DNA from: a virus
IMG/VR virus record: IMGVR_UViG_3300015165_000003
Span: 1-25,399 of that record
Length of the DNA stretch: 25,399 bases
Reading direction: 5' to 3' (one strand)
Below, piece by piece: positions 1-7,636 of this stretch. The notes under the pieces were generated by a model, which saw only the letters and a list, made by a program, of their open reading frames with translations, searched no databases and was not told the DNA's origin. A program made the translations under genes and the position numbers. Numbering within the stretch: the first letter of the stretch is position 1; each line of letters starts with the position of its first letter.

Positions 1-82
1 CGAGCAGCTCAAGACCATGACCGCCAAGCAAGTCGCCGACCTCGACCCATCCGTGGTCGCGGCGGCTCTGAAGACCGGCTGA
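1..82 (+). CDS. C-terminal end of an upstream head gene (5' partial)
   Basis: An open frame enters from the left edge and stops 23 bases before the capsid start. The visible 26 residues are Lys/Ala/Val/Asp-rich (containing MTAKQVADLDPSVVAAALK) and look like the helical tail of a larger protein. Position immediately upstream of the capsid gene is where scaffold or head-assembly proteins usually sit in siphoviruses, so that is a positional guess only. No domain is recognisable in so short a piece. Confidence 0.55.
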   Translation, partial: EQLKTMTAKQVADLDPSVVAAALKTG

Positions 83-105
83 GGCCGGCCAGGAGGTAGT
101 ACCCC

Positions 106-1005
106 ATGTCCCTCGAGAACTTCATCCCCTCAGTCTGGGCGGGCCAGATCCTGCGTGCCATGCGCACCGCCATCGTCTACCCGCAGCTCATGAACCGCGA
201 CTACGAAGGCGAGATCGCCGCCGCCGGCGACAGCGTGAGAATCAATATGATCGGCGATGTTTCTATCTTCAATTACCAAAAGAACACCGACCTGCCCGCC
301 CCCGAAACCCTAACAGACGCCCAGCTGGTGCTGAAGGTGGACCAGTCCAAGGCGTTCAACTTCGCCATCGACGACATCGACAAGGCCCAGCAGACCCCGA
401 AGGTCATGGGCGAGGCTGGCTCCCGGGCCGCCTACGGGCTGAAGAAGGTCACCGACGCCTTCTGCGCATCGCTCTACACCGACATCTCGCCGGCGAACTT
501 CATCGGCACCGACGCGGCCCCCATCACCGGCACCTGGTCCACCGCCGGCTCCCAGGCGTATGACCGCCTGGTCGACCTGGGCGTGCTCCTCGACGTCAAC
601 GACGTTCCCGACGAGGGCCGCTGGGTCGTGGTGCCCCCGTGGTTCGAGGCCTACCTGCTCAAGGACGCCCGCTTCACCAGCTTCGCCACCGCCGCGGCCA
701 TCGCCAACCTCCGCGAGGGCACGATCACGGGGCAGCCCGACCACGCCATCGGCGGCAACGGGGCCATCGGCCGGGCCGCCGGCTTCGACCTCTACATGTC
801 GAACCAGGTCCCGCAGACGGCGGCGACCAAGTACAAGATCATCGCCGGCCACTCCATGGCCTGGGCCTTCGCCGACCAGATCCTCGAGATCGAGGGCTAC
901 CGCCCCGAGAAGCGCTTCGGCGACGCCCTCAAGGGACTCCACGTCTACGGCGGGCGCATCGTTCGGCCCTACTCCCTGGCCCTGCTGACCGCCAACCCCA
1001 CGTAG
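106..1005 (+). CDS. Major capsid protein, P22 gp5-like coat family
   Basis: This 299-residue protein builds the icosahedral shell. Its opening (SLENFIPSVWAGQILRAM, then LMNRDYEGEIAAAGDSVRI, then DQSKAFNFAIDDIDKAQ) has the layout I know from coat proteins of actinophages annotated as P22 gp5-like: an N-terminal arm, a NRDYEGEI strand, and a DD-D-Q turn. It is shorter than P22 coat itself (about 430 residues), which suggests a plain HK97 fold without the extra inserted domain. AGGAGG lies about ten bases before the ATG, the strongest ribosome site in this part of the window, as expected for the most abundant structural protein. Family recognition is from memory of sequence patterns and was not searched. 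Confidence 0.85.
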   Translation: MSLENFIPSVWAGQILRAMRTAIVYPQLMNRDYEGEIAAAGDSVRINMIGDVSIFNYQKNTDLPAPETLTDAQLVLKVDQSKAFNFAIDDIDKAQQTPKVMGEAGSRAAYGLKKVTDAFCASLYTDISPANFIGTDAAPITGTWSTAGSQAYDRLVDLGVLLDVNDVPDEGRWVVVPPWFEAYLLKDARFTSFATAAAIANLREGTITGQPDHAIGGNGAIGRAAGFDLYMSNQVPQTAATKYKIIAGHSMAWAFADQILEIEGYRPEKRFGDALKGLHVYGGRIVRPYSLALLTANPT

Positions 1006-1088
1006 TCGCCCGCCTGCACAGCGCGCCGCATCTGGCGTCGCTGTGCGGCACGCGCTCGATCCCGTCCGTCTTTCGTCAAGGAGCCCCC

Positions 1089-1457
1089 ATGGCCCGCACC
1101 AACGTCCCCCTGTCCAACCTCGTCGCCAACGGCGGCCTGGCCGAGCCGGCCGGCACCGCCGTCGACCCGGCCAACGGCCACGTCATCGACGTCTCCGGCC
1201 TCACCGGCCAGCTCATCATCGAGATCAACAACACCTTCGCCGGCACCAAGGTGGTCACCGTCAAGGCCGGCGCCGTCAACCCCCCGGCCTTCCGCGCCGG
1301 CCTGGGAGACATCACCTTCACCGTCCCCGCCTCCAGCCGGGCATTCCTCGGCCCCTTCGAGGGCGCCCGGGTCTTCAACGCCGGCGGCGTGCAGGTCGAC
1401 ATGGCCGCCGGCATCACCGGCACCATCGCCGCCCTGTTCATTCCGGACACCATCTGA
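1089..1457 (+). CDS. Small capsid-associated protein, probable head decoration
   Basis: A 122-residue, beta-rich protein starting at an ATG preceded by AAGGAG. It begins ARTNVPLSNLVANGG and ends in a Gly/Ala/Ile-rich strand (GITGTIAALFIPDTI). Proteins of this size and opening frequently follow the capsid gene in actinophages and are usually taken as decoration or minor capsid proteins; that role is inferred from position. There are no cysteines, signal peptide or membrane segment. An 83-base gap separates it from the capsid gene, the largest gap in the left half. Its stop overlaps the next start (TGATG), so the next gene is probably translationally coupled. Confidence 0.7.
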   Translation: MARTNVPLSNLVANGGLAEPAGTAVDPANGHVIDVSGLTGQLIIEINNTFAGTKVVTVKAGAVNPPAFRAGLGDITFTVPASSRAFLGPFEGARVFNAGGVQVDMAAGITGTIAALFIPDTI

Positions 1458-1672
1458 TGGCCGGCCCGATGAAGGACCCCGCACCCCGAGACCGCGGCAG
1501 CGACGGGGTCGCCGAGGCCGTCGCCGAGCTGGCCGACGAGCCGGGCTCCGTCGTCTGGTTCCGCTCGTCCAACAGCGCCGAGTGGGAAGTCGCGGTCGGC
1601 TCGCCGGCCTGGGAGCGCCTGGCAGGCGACGGCTCCGAGCGCATCGACGGCCCCACCAAGCCCAAGGGCTGA
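1457..1672 (+). CDS. Small acidic protein of unknown function
   Basis: A 71-residue protein whose ATG overlaps the TGA of the preceding gene. The first half is acidic and Ala/Asp/Glu-rich. The second half (VVWFRSSNSAEWEVAVGSPAW) contains three Trp residues and could be a small beta unit. It has no recognisable domain. Very tight packing between head genes and GC-rich third positions support it as a real coding unit. It may serve in the head or neck, but the sequence does not show this. Confidence 0.6.
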   Translation: MAGPMKDPAPRDRGSDGVAEAVAELADEPGSVVWFRSSNSAEWEVAVGSPAWERLAGDGSERIDGPTKPKG

Positions 1673-1682
1673 CGCCCCCGCC

Positions 1683-2225
1683 GTGGCCGACGGCACGATC
1701 CAGCTCCCGCCCGACAGCACGGGGACGAAGCTCCGCACCTTCACCAACCCGGCTGTCGACGACGGCGCCCACCAGGAGGTCGTGTCCGTCGCCCTGAGCG
1801 ACGGCACCCTCGACACCACCATCGCCGCCCTGCTGTCGGGCCTGCGGGGCGCGCCCGCCGGCACGCTGGAGGCCATCCGTGCGCTGCTGTCGGGAACCCT
1901 GGCAGTGGCCGGCACGGTCACCGTCTCCAACCCGACGACCAGCCCTGAGACCGGACTGGCCAAGGACGTCACTCTGCCCAAGCTGGTGGGTACGTGGTCC
2001 TACCTCGCCGGGGCCAACGGCACCTTCACCGTCGCCGCCGGCCGCCGGGTGGTGGGCATCGCCGTCCACTCCACCGCCGGTGGCAGCTTCACCATCAACG
2101 CCGGCGCGTCCATCCCGGTACCGGCGGCGACCGCGGTCGCCATCACTCCCAACGGCCAGTTGGTGGCCCCCACCATCACCGCCGACGCCGGCTGTGACTC
2201 GGTCTTCATCGAGCTGGTGCTGTGA
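1683..2225 (+). CDS. Virion-type beta-rich protein, function unknown
   Basis: 180 residues from a GTG start 10 bases after the previous stop; there is no good ribosome site, so coupling to the upstream gene is likely. An N-terminal part rich in polar and helical residues (to about residue 75) is followed by a Thr/Val/Ala/Gly-rich C-terminal half with alternating small and hydrophobic residues (GTFTVAAGRRVVGIAVHSTA), typical of beta-sandwich appendage proteins of virions. This is the first of a run of genes between the capsid and the neck genes that look like surface appendages. Alternatives are a minor head protein or an adaptor for the following adhesin-like gene. Confidence 0.6.
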   Translation: MADGTIQLPPDSTGTKLRTFTNPAVDDGAHQEVVSVALSDGTLDTTIAALLSGLRGAPAGTLEAIRALLSGTLAVAGTVTVSNPTTSPETGLAKDVTLPKLVGTWSYLAGANGTFTVAAGRRVVGIAVHSTAGGSFTINAGASIPVPAATAVAITPNGQLVAPTITADAGCDSVFIELVL

Positions 2226-2893
2226 GCCCCGTCCGCTACTCCGGCGGCGCCGCTGCGGCGCCATCGGGCGCTCCCGCCCAATGGGGGCCGAACTTCGGCA
2301 AGGCCGGCGGCGCCCAGGAGATCACCATGGCCGCCCACGTCCAACGCCTCGAATACGCCATGACCTCACCCGTGGGCGCCACCAAGGACACGTGGGTCGG
2401 CCACCCGCCGGCCTGCGCGGCCGAGACCAACCACAACGCCACCGGCCTCCAGGTCGACTCCCTGGCCGCGCTGCCCAAGGACGCCTGGGTCGGCTTCGAC
2501 CTGTCGGGCTTTCCGGCTGGCGGCACCGTCACCTCGGCCGAGCTCACCCTTCGGGTTTCCACCGCCCCGGTCGTCGCCACGACCTGCTCTCTCTCCCGTC
2601 TGGGCGACGCCAACGAGGCGTGGGTGGAGACCACGCTCCAATGCTCCGGGTCCCCGGCCATCGGCGCCGTCCTCCAATCCGCCCAAGGCCCCATCCCCGC
2701 CGTCGGCTCTGACCTCGTCGTGACGCTCAACGCATCGTGGCTCGCCCGCCTCAGTGCCCGCCTCGGCGTCGGCAACGTGTCCTTCATCGTCGCCAGCGAA
2801 ACCGCCCTCGGCGCCGCCACCTTCACAGACCGAGAGACCGGCGGCCTCGCCACCGGGCCACGCCTCCGCCTCACGCTCACGGTCCCGACCTGA
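2222..2893 (+). CDS. Adhesin-like protein with DNRLRE/CBM96-type beta domain
   Basis: 223 residues, starting at a GTG that overlaps the preceding stop. From about residue 45 to the end the sequence follows the DNRLRE/CBM96 pattern: DTWV near the start, a strand reading VGFDLSGFPAGGTVTSAELT, a later W-x-E-T-T-L segment (WVETTLQ), and a final strand series ending RLRLTLTVP. In known families these are extracellular jelly-roll carbohydrate-binding domains, so glycan or cell-surface binding is a reasonable inference. The first 45 residues are Pro/Gly/Ala-rich and probably flexible. No signal peptide is visible, consistent with a virion component rather than a secreted protein. Domain assignment rests on pattern recognition only. 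Confidence 0.65.
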   Translation: MSPVRYSGGAAAAPSGAPAQWGPNFGKAGGAQEITMAAHVQRLEYAMTSPVGATKDTWVGHPPACAAETNHNATGLQVDSLAALPKDAWVGFDLSGFPAGGTVTSAELTLRVSTAPVVATTCSLSRLGDANEAWVETTLQCSGSPAIGAVLQSAQGPIPAVGSDLVVTLNASWLARLSARLGVGNVSFIVASETALGAATFTDRETGGLATGPRLRLTLTVPT

Positions 2894-3291
2894 TGGCCTC
2901 CGGCATCTTCAACCGAGGGCTCCAGCAGGTGGCATCCAAGGCCGCCGGCATCGGCGCCGTTCCCGCCATCCAGACGATGAGCGTCGACGACCGCTCGACC
3001 GCCTTCGTCTTCACCACCGACACCACCCTCGGCAACCCCACGAACGTCTTCAAGGCCGCCTTCGACGCCACGCCCGTCCTCACCGGCCAGACCGTCCGCT
3101 ACGTCATGACGGTCCCGGCCGCCAGCTTCAACGCCGCACCCATCCGCCGCATCGTTGTCCACAACGACACCGCGGCCAACGTCTCCCCGACCTCGGCCAC
3201 CGTCATCGCCGGCACCGACGGCCAGAGCTTCCAGAAGTCGGCGAGCTTCGGCGTCACCATCTCCGTCGACATCCTCTACACGAGCGTCTAG
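2893..3291 (+). CDS. Small virion-type beta protein, function unknown
   Basis: 132 residues; the ATG overlaps the TGA of the adhesin-like gene (TGATG). It starts ASGIFNRGLQQVASKAAG, a helical N-terminus, then turns into Thr/Val/Ala strands (TVRYVMTVPAASFNAAPI). The FNRGLQQ-type opening occurs in small phage structural proteins that accompany fibre genes, but I cannot name a family. Tight coupling on both sides suggests it acts with its neighbours, perhaps as a connector or tip of the same appendage. Confidence 0.6.
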   Translation: MASGIFNRGLQQVASKAAGIGAVPAIQTMSVDDRSTAFVFTTDTTLGNPTNVFKAAFDATPVLTGQTVRYVMTVPAASFNAAPIRRIVVHNDTAANVSPTSATVIAGTDGQSFQKSASFGVTISVDILYTSV

Positions 3292-3293
3292 CC

Positions 3294-3638
3294 ATGGCCG
3301 GTTGGAAGGCGAACTGGCTCGCCGGCTGGGGGAGCGGCGATCCCTGCCCCGCCACCCGCCGCTCGAGCAATCCCACCTCCCGGACCTTCTCGGCACCGAC
3401 CACCGGCACGGTCGGCGGCAGCACATCCCGCCAGCTGGTCGGGGCCACGGCACGCTCGCAAGCCAGCACCACCGTTCGCCTGCAGTCCACCGCCACGGCC
3501 CGGGCCACGTCGGGCGCAACCGTCCGCAGCACCACCGCAGCCGCCACGGCGCGCAGCACCACAGGCGCAGCGGCCCGCCAGTCAGCCGAGGGCGCACCCC
3601 GCCGCCGGTCCACCCCTACGCCGAGGAGGTCTTGCTAG
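3294..3638 (+). CDS. Thr/Ser/Ala/Arg-rich low-complexity protein
   Basis: 114 residues with an ATG two bases after the previous stop. A short Trp-rich head (AGWKANWLAGWGSGDP) is followed by a long tract of short irregular repeats in which Thr, Ser and Ala alternate with single Arg residues about every seven to nine positions (segments such as TTVRLQSTATARAT and STTAAATARSTTGAAAR). The end is strongly basic. There is no globular domain. Similar small proteins with a GWKA-W-GW head and T/R repeats occur near fibre genes in actinophages, as far as I recall. It might form a repetitive beta stalk or bind the negatively charged surface of another virion protein; both are guesses. Immediately downstream, GAGGAGG serves the fibre gene. 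Confidence 0.55.
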   Translation: MAGWKANWLAGWGSGDPCPATRRSSNPTSRTFSAPTTGTVGGSTSRQLVGATARSQASTTVRLQSTATARATSGATVRSTTAAATARSTTGAAARQSAEGAPRRRSTPTPRRSC

Positions 3639-4916
3639 ATGGCATTCACCTTCGCCGGCCAATACGGCCCGGAGCTGCTCACCGACACCATCGGGCGGCC
3701 GTACCTGTCCACCGCCTTCACTGTGGTCCTCACCGGCACGGCGACGCCGGCCACGCTGTGGACCGACCGCACCAAGACCACGACCATGCCCAACCCGGGA
3801 CTCACGACCTCCGCCGGAAATGCCAGGTTCTTCTGCGACCCCGGCCTCTACGACCTCATGGTCGCCGGCGTGACCGTCGCCACCGGCCTCGACGTGTTGC
3901 CCGATCGGCTGGAGCCCGTGGCCGCCGTGGCCGCCGGGTCTGTCACCGACGCCTCCGTCGCCGTCGGCGCAGCCATCTCCCAGTCCAAGGTCGCCACGCT
4001 GGTCTCGGACCTGGCGGCCAAGGCGGGGACGGCCGCGCCCGTCTTCTCCGGTGACGTCAACGTCATCGCCAGCCGGAACAACCCCACTGGGTTGCTCTGC
4101 CAGAACCTGAGCGCCGGCACATCGGCCATGTCCGGCATCCGAGCAGTTCGCCCTGACGGCAATGCGGTCTGGATCGGAGCCGCTGGCCCCACCACGACAG
4201 CCCTCGGAGGCGTCGGTGTCAACGCCAACGAAGCGGGCCTCTGGAGCGACGGAGGGTTGCCCGGTCTGAAGGTGGAGAACACCACTCCCGGCGGTTACAT
4301 CCTGTTCCAGAAGTCGGCCGTCGAGGTCGCCCGCTTCGACGCCAACGGCCATTTCACCCCCGGTCAGGACATCACCTACAACCTCGGCTCGCTCACGAAA
4401 CGCTGGCTCGGGTTGTGGGCCACGCAGGGGCTCATCGGTGGAGCGCAAAGCCCAGCGGAGTACGCACTGGCGGTCAAGGGCGCCCCCGGGCAGAGCGTGG
4501 CGCCGCTCCAGGTCAAGGACTCGACCGGAGCGACCGTCGTGCAATTCACGGTGGCCGGCCGCGTGCTTTCCTCCATGCTCCGAGGGTTGAGCGATTCGGG
4601 TCCCTACATCGCCTTCGGGTCTCGACTCACGCTCATCAATCCCGACTTCTACTCGTCTGCGACCACCGATCCGAGTTGCCAGATCTTCGGCCAAACCGGC
4701 CAGACCGCGGACCTGTGCCAGTTCCGGGTGACCGCCGCCACCATCGACAGCCGGGTTGGGCCAGCCGGCCGGTACATCACGAAGGTCGCCACCGCGCCCG
4801 TGCTGGCAGATCTGGTCGACGGCGAGATCGCCTTTCACACCGATGGAGCGGGGGCCCTCAAGGTGTCCGCTCGCGTCGCTGGCGTGCTCACCACGAAGAC
4901 AGCGACCCTCACATGA
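3639..4916 (+). CDS. Fibre-like virion protein
   Basis: 425 residues with a strong GAGGAGGT ribosome site inside the end of the preceding gene. The N-terminal 90 residues (including LWTDRTKTTTMPNPGLTT and RFFCDPGLYDLMV) form a small beta module common at the head of actinophage fibre and minor structural proteins. The rest is Gly/Ala/Thr-rich with repeated hydrophobic strand elements. It includes NLGSLTKRWLGLWA, a phrase I know from fibre proteins that carry C-terminal chaperone domains, though no such domain is visible here. Its location before the neck genes is unusual for a tail fibre, so a head fibre is possible. It overlaps the next possible ATG by four bases. Confidence 0.65.
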   Translation: MAFTFAGQYGPELLTDTIGRPYLSTAFTVVLTGTATPATLWTDRTKTTTMPNPGLTTSAGNARFFCDPGLYDLMVAGVTVATGLDVLPDRLEPVAAVAAGSVTDASVAVGAAISQSKVATLVSDLAAKAGTAAPVFSGDVNVIASRNNPTGLLCQNLSAGTSAMSGIRAVRPDGNAVWIGAAGPTTTALGGVGVNANEAGLWSDGGLPGLKVENTTPGGYILFQKSAVEVARFDANGHFTPGQDITYNLGSLTKRWLGLWATQGLIGGAQSPAEYALAVKGAPGQSVAPLQVKDSTGATVVQFTVAGRVLSSMLRGLSDSGPYIAFGSRLTLINPDFYSSATTDPSCQIFGQTGQTADLCQFRVTAATIDSRVGPAGRYITKVATAPVLADLVDGEIAFHTDGAGALKVSARVAGVLTTKTATLT

Positions 4917-4939
4917 TGCCCTCACGACAGGAGCCCACC

Positions 4940-5227
4940 GTGGCCGACATCACCATCACCGTCCCCGACGAGGCGGCGTTGGTCGCAGCTTTTGCCGCCG
5001 CCTACGGCTACGAGGAGCAGCTACTCGTGCCGATCCTCGGCCACGTGGTGCATGTGGTGGACGACGAGAACCCCACTGGTTTCAAGGAGATACGCGTCGA
5101 CCCCGAGGGCGAGGACACCGGGCACAAGCAGATGGTGCGGAACCCGGAGAGCCGAGAGGACTTCGCCCGCCGCCAGATCGCCGAGTACATCACCGCCGTC
5201 ACCGGCGAGCAGGTCACCGTCACGTGA
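4940..5227 (+). CDS. Small acidic protein linked to the fibre gene
   Basis: 95 residues from the GTG, chosen because AGGAG lies six bases upstream; an in-frame ATG at 4913 overlapping the fibre stop would add nine residues and cannot be excluded. The sequence starts ADITITVPDEAALVAAFAA and ends in a helical stretch (RRQIAEYITAVTGEQVTVT). It is acidic and has no cysteines or membrane segment. Small proteins with this opening are often found beside fibre genes in actinophages, but their job is unknown to me. Confidence 0.6.
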   Translation: MADITITVPDEAALVAAFAAAYGYEEQLLVPILGHVVHVVDDENPTGFKEIRVDPEGEDTGHKQMVRNPESREDFARRQIAEYITAVTGEQVTVT

Positions 5228-5358
5228 GCGAGCCCGTCCCTGTCATTCCCGAGTGGGTGGCGACGATTGTCGGCCGCCTGGTGCTGGAGAACGAGGCCAT
5301 GCGCCAGGCGCTCGCTGTCCAACCGGCGCCGACGCCCGCCAGCCCGGTCTCCCCATAA
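5224..5358 (+). CDS. Very small helical protein
   Basis: 44 residues starting with a GTG that overlaps the previous stop (GTGA). The core IPEWVATIVGRLVLENEAMRQ is one amphipathic helix, followed by a Pro/Ala tail. Short proteins of this type (helix with LENEALR-like core) are seen next to fibre genes in actinophages and may be coiled-coil partners. Support comes from the stop-start overlaps at both ends and the sensible composition; the small size keeps confidence moderate. Confidence 0.45.
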   Translation: MSEPVPVIPEWVATIVGRLVLENEAMRQALAVQPAPTPASPVSP

Positions 5359-5519
5359 TGCCGGCTGTTCTCGGTGTCCTCGCCGCTGGTGTGGTGGCCG
5401 GAGCGTTTCTTTGCGGCTTCCACGACGGACGGTTGTTTGAGCGCCAAGCGGGCAATCGCCCCTTCTGGCGGAAGTCCACGTTAATGCCGGCTCGGCGTAC
5501 AGATCGGGCGGTGCCGTAG
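5358..5519 (+). CDS. Small putative single-span membrane protein
   Basis: 53 residues; its ATG overlaps the TAA of the previous gene and its TAG directly abuts the next ATG. The first 20 residues (PAVLGVLAAGVVAGAFLCGF) form a hydrophobic segment long enough to span a membrane, followed by a charged, basic tail. It is unclear why a membrane protein would lie between fibre and connector genes; it could be an accessory gene or a spurious frame. The perfect fit between two coding regions favours a real gene. Confidence 0.4.
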   Translation: MPAVLGVLAAGVVAGAFLCGFHDGRLFERQAGNRPFWRKSTLMPARRTDRAVP

Positions 5520-6155
5520 ATGCCGGTCGGTATCGGTGGGGCCGCCCCCTCCGCCCCGTTCGCCACCGCAGCGGACCTCGCCACGTTCCTCCAGCGGGAC
5601 CTCAGCGCGGCCGAGACCGCCACGGCGACGCTGCTGCTCAACCTGGCCAGCGACGCCATCCGGGCCGAGACCAACCAGAGCATCGCCCTGGTGCCCGGCG
5701 ACGTCGCCACCCTCTTCGGCAACTGGTCGCCCCGCCTGGTCCTGCCCGAGCGCCCCGTCATAGCGGTAATCGCCGTGAGCATCAACGGCATCGCCCTGGT
5801 GGCCGACGTCGACTACTGGTGGCCCGGCAAGTACCGCCTCATCCGCGGCGCCCGGCCGTCGGGGTCGTCGACCCACGACATCGGCCGGGGGGACGACTGG
5901 GGCGGGCCGGACATGGCCGTGGTCGTCACCTACTCCCACGGCTTCGCCGTCATCCCCGACGTGGTCCGCGCCGTCTGTCTCTCCGCCGCCCGGCGCAGCA
6001 TGGTCAACCCCGACGGCGCCCTCAGCCTGGCGCTCAACATGACCGCAGGCTCCGTGGCCACCACCTACGGCGCCGACGGCGGCGCCGGGGCCACCGTGGA
6101 GCTGACCCCCGGCGAGAAGGCATCGCTGGCCTACCTGAGCAGGAGCTGGCAGTGA
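5520..6155 (+). CDS. Head-tail adaptor (HK97 gp6 / SPP1 gp15-like)
   Basis: 211 residues. After a short leader comes FATAADLATFLQRDLSAAET, the typical N-terminal helix set of head-tail adaptors. Next is a helix ending SDAIRAETNQSI, then a beta insertion around LPERPVIAVIAVSINGIAL and DYWW, and finally a C-terminal helical part with the VVRAVCLSAARRSMVNP segment. This is the all-helical gp6/gp15 fold that forms a ring on the portal and closes the connector. It begins the compact neck gene block. Assignment rests on family knowledge and gene order; no search was possible. Confidence 0.75.
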   Translation: MPVGIGGAAPSAPFATAADLATFLQRDLSAAETATATLLLNLASDAIRAETNQSIALVPGDVATLFGNWSPRLVLPERPVIAVIAVSINGIALVADVDYWWPGKYRLIRGARPSGSSTHDIGRGDDWGGPDMAVVVTYSHGFAVIPDVVRAVCLSAARRSMVNPDGALSLALNMTAGSVATTYGADGGAGATVELTPGEKASLAYLSRSWQ

Positions 6156-6397
6156 CCCTCAACGTCGACCTGACCTTCCTCGTGCCCGGCATCGGCGAGG
6201 TGTCGTGCTCGGGCACCATCGCCGAGCTCGAGCCCGAGCCCAGCGAGGCGCCGGCCAATGTCGTGGCGGACTGGCTCGGCCACGTCAGCCCCGCCGAGCT
6301 GGAGCGGTTCGCCTGGGCCGCCCAGGAGGCCACCGGCGAGGAGTACACAACCGTGGTGCTCGCCGTCCTGGCGAAGTGGGCCAGTGGCACTCCCTAG
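6152..6397 (+). CDS. Small neck-region protein, unknown function
   Basis: 81 residues from a GTG overlapping the adaptor stop (GTGA). Its start has beta character (TLNVDLTFLVPGIGEVSCSG), followed by an acidic linker and a C-terminal helical part (LERFAWAAQEATGEEYTTVV). I do not recognise a family. Its position between the adaptor and the likely stopper gene suggests a role in the head or neck, or a small accessory insertion. Confidence 0.5.
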   Translation: MTLNVDLTFLVPGIGEVSCSGTIAELEPEPSEAPANVVADWLGHVSPAELERFAWAAQEATGEEYTTVVLAVLAKWASGTP

Positions 6398-6815
6398 TCT
6401 CACCGGCCCCCGGGCCCGGCTGGCCGCCCTCATGGTCGACACCGTCACCATCACCCACACGACCGCCACGCCCGTCGACGACGCCATCAACGCCGCCACC
6501 GGCAAGACCGTCCCCTCGGCCGGCGAGACCCCGGCCACGACCTACACCGGCGCCGCCTTCATCTCCCCCACCACGTCGGTCGCGGCGAAGCCCGGCCAGG
6601 CCCCGGTGGGCCTCGACGCCTACACGCTGGTCCTGCCCTTCGACGCCCCGGAGCCCACCCCAGGCGACCAGGCCACGGTCACCGCCTCCGCCGCCGAGCC
6701 CGCCCTGGTCGGCCTGATCCTCGTCGTGCTCTCCGCCGAGGCCCACACCCTCAATCTGGCCCGGGTCGTTAGCACCCAGGTCCTCACCCCGGCCCGGCCC
6801 GTCCATGGCCGCTGA
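6384..6815 (+). CDS. Probable head-tail stopper/closure protein (DUF6093-type)
   Basis: 143 residues from the GTG that lies inside the end of the previous gene; I prefer it to the ATG at 6432 because family members begin with a short helix before the motif LMVDTVTI, which this start retains (RARLAALMVDTVTITHTT). The remainder is beta-rich with alternating Thr/Val/Pro, like the closure proteins that follow gp6-type adaptors in siphoviruses. It occupies the second neck position and overlaps the next gene by 11 bases. The label DUF6093 is from memory and should be taken as likely rather than shown. Confidence 0.55.
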   Translation: MALPSLTGPRARLAALMVDTVTITHTTATPVDDAINAATGKTVPSAGETPATTYTGAAFISPTTSVAAKPGQAPVGLDAYTLVLPFDAPEPTPGDQATVTASAAEPALVGLILVVLSAEAHTLNLARVVSTQVLTPARPVHGR

Positions 6816-7194
6816 CGTCTCCCAGCTGCTCGCCTTCAGCGCCGAGCTGGAGGCCGCCGGCTCGAGCGTCGGCGCCCGGGCCTACTCCCTGGTCGACCAC
6901 TGGGCCCACATCGCAGAGGCCGCCATCGCGGCCAAGGCCCCCGGCACCCACTACCCCTCCACCATCCACGCGGATCCGCCGGTGGTAACGCCCGAGGGCA
7001 TCGTCGCCGTCATCTCCACCCCCCGGCCCGACGGCTGGCGCCGCGAGTTCGGCTTCCACGGCACCGACAGCCTGGGGCGGCACTTCTCCGAGCCCGGTCA
7101 TCCCCACTTCGTGCCCGGCATCGACGCCACCGAGGTTCCGTTCCTGGAGGCCGTCGAAGCTCTGGGCACTCGAGTGCTCGCCGCCAATGGCTGA
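6805..7194 (+). CDS. HK97 gp10-like tail-completion/neck protein
   Basis: 129 residues. The pattern is that of gp10-like proteins: an N-terminal helix (VSQLLAFSAELEAAG), a second helix carrying VDHWAHIAEAAIAAKAP, then a beta region in which the protein refers to its ligand side with WRREFGFHGTDSLGRHF. It ends in a helix (VPFLEAVEALGTRVLAA). Gene order (adaptor, stopper, gp10-like, tail terminator) matches standard siphovirus neck blocks. The start overlaps the preceding gene and the end overlaps the following ATG by eight bases, so translation is probably coupled. Confidence 0.65.
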   Translation: MAADVSQLLAFSAELEAAGSSVGARAYSLVDHWAHIAEAAIAAKAPGTHYPSTIHADPPVVTPEGIVAVISTPRPDGWRREFGFHGTDSLGRHFSEPGHPHFVPGIDATEVPFLEAVEALGTRVLAANG

Positions 7195-7636
7195 GGTCCT
7201 GCTCCGCCAGCCCGTCACCGACGCCCTGCTGGCCATGCTGCGGGCCACCACCAGCCCCGACGCCCGCCCGCTGCGCATCGGCGACCACCGGGCCCCCGAG
7301 CCCGTTCCGCCCGCCCTGGTGCCCGAGACGCCGTTCGCCGTGCTGTCGGTCATCGACGAGACCGAGCTGTACGGCACCTGGGACGATCCCCACACCGACG
7401 GCCGCATGGTCTTCCAGCTCTCGAGCGTGGGCGACAGCCGCCGCTCGGCGGAGTGGATGGCCGACCAGGTGCGCAAGGCCGTCCTCGGCCGGGCCGCCGG
7501 CGACTACCTCCGCCCCATCACCCCCACCGAAGGCGCCCTCATGGGCCGCGACCTCCACATCGGAGGCCCGACGCTCCAGGACGGCGACTGGTGGAACGTC
7601 GTCGACCAGTACGCGCTGTTCATCACCAACGCCTAA
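7187..7636 (+). CDS. Probable tail terminator protein
   Basis: 149 residues in the position of the tail terminator (lambda gpU / SPP1 gp17-like). It begins with a helix (PVTDALLAMLRATTSP), has a central strand pair (VLSVIDETELYGTW and MVFQLSSVG), then a helix (SAEWMADQVRKAVLG), and closes with WWNVVDQYALFITNA. This alternation of helix, strands, helix and a final strand with paired aromatic residues fits the terminator fold. The next feature downstream is an unusual run of 19 cytosines. Alternative: another neck or tail-completion protein; the exact role is inferred from order. Confidence 0.6.
   Translation: MAEVLLRQPVTDALLAMLRATTSPDARPLRIGDHRAPEPVPPALVPETPFAVLSVIDETELYGTWDDPHTDGRMVFQLSSVGDSRRSAEWMADQVRKAVLGRAAGDYLRPITPTEGALMGRDLHIGGPTLQDGDWWNVVDQYALFITNA

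Noticed and set aside
3254-3613. A minus-strand protein opposite the Thr/Ser-rich gene
   Set aside because: Its Val/Ala/Arg sequence mirrors the repeats of the plus strand, and it would run against a tightly coupled operon with a proper ribosome site downstream.
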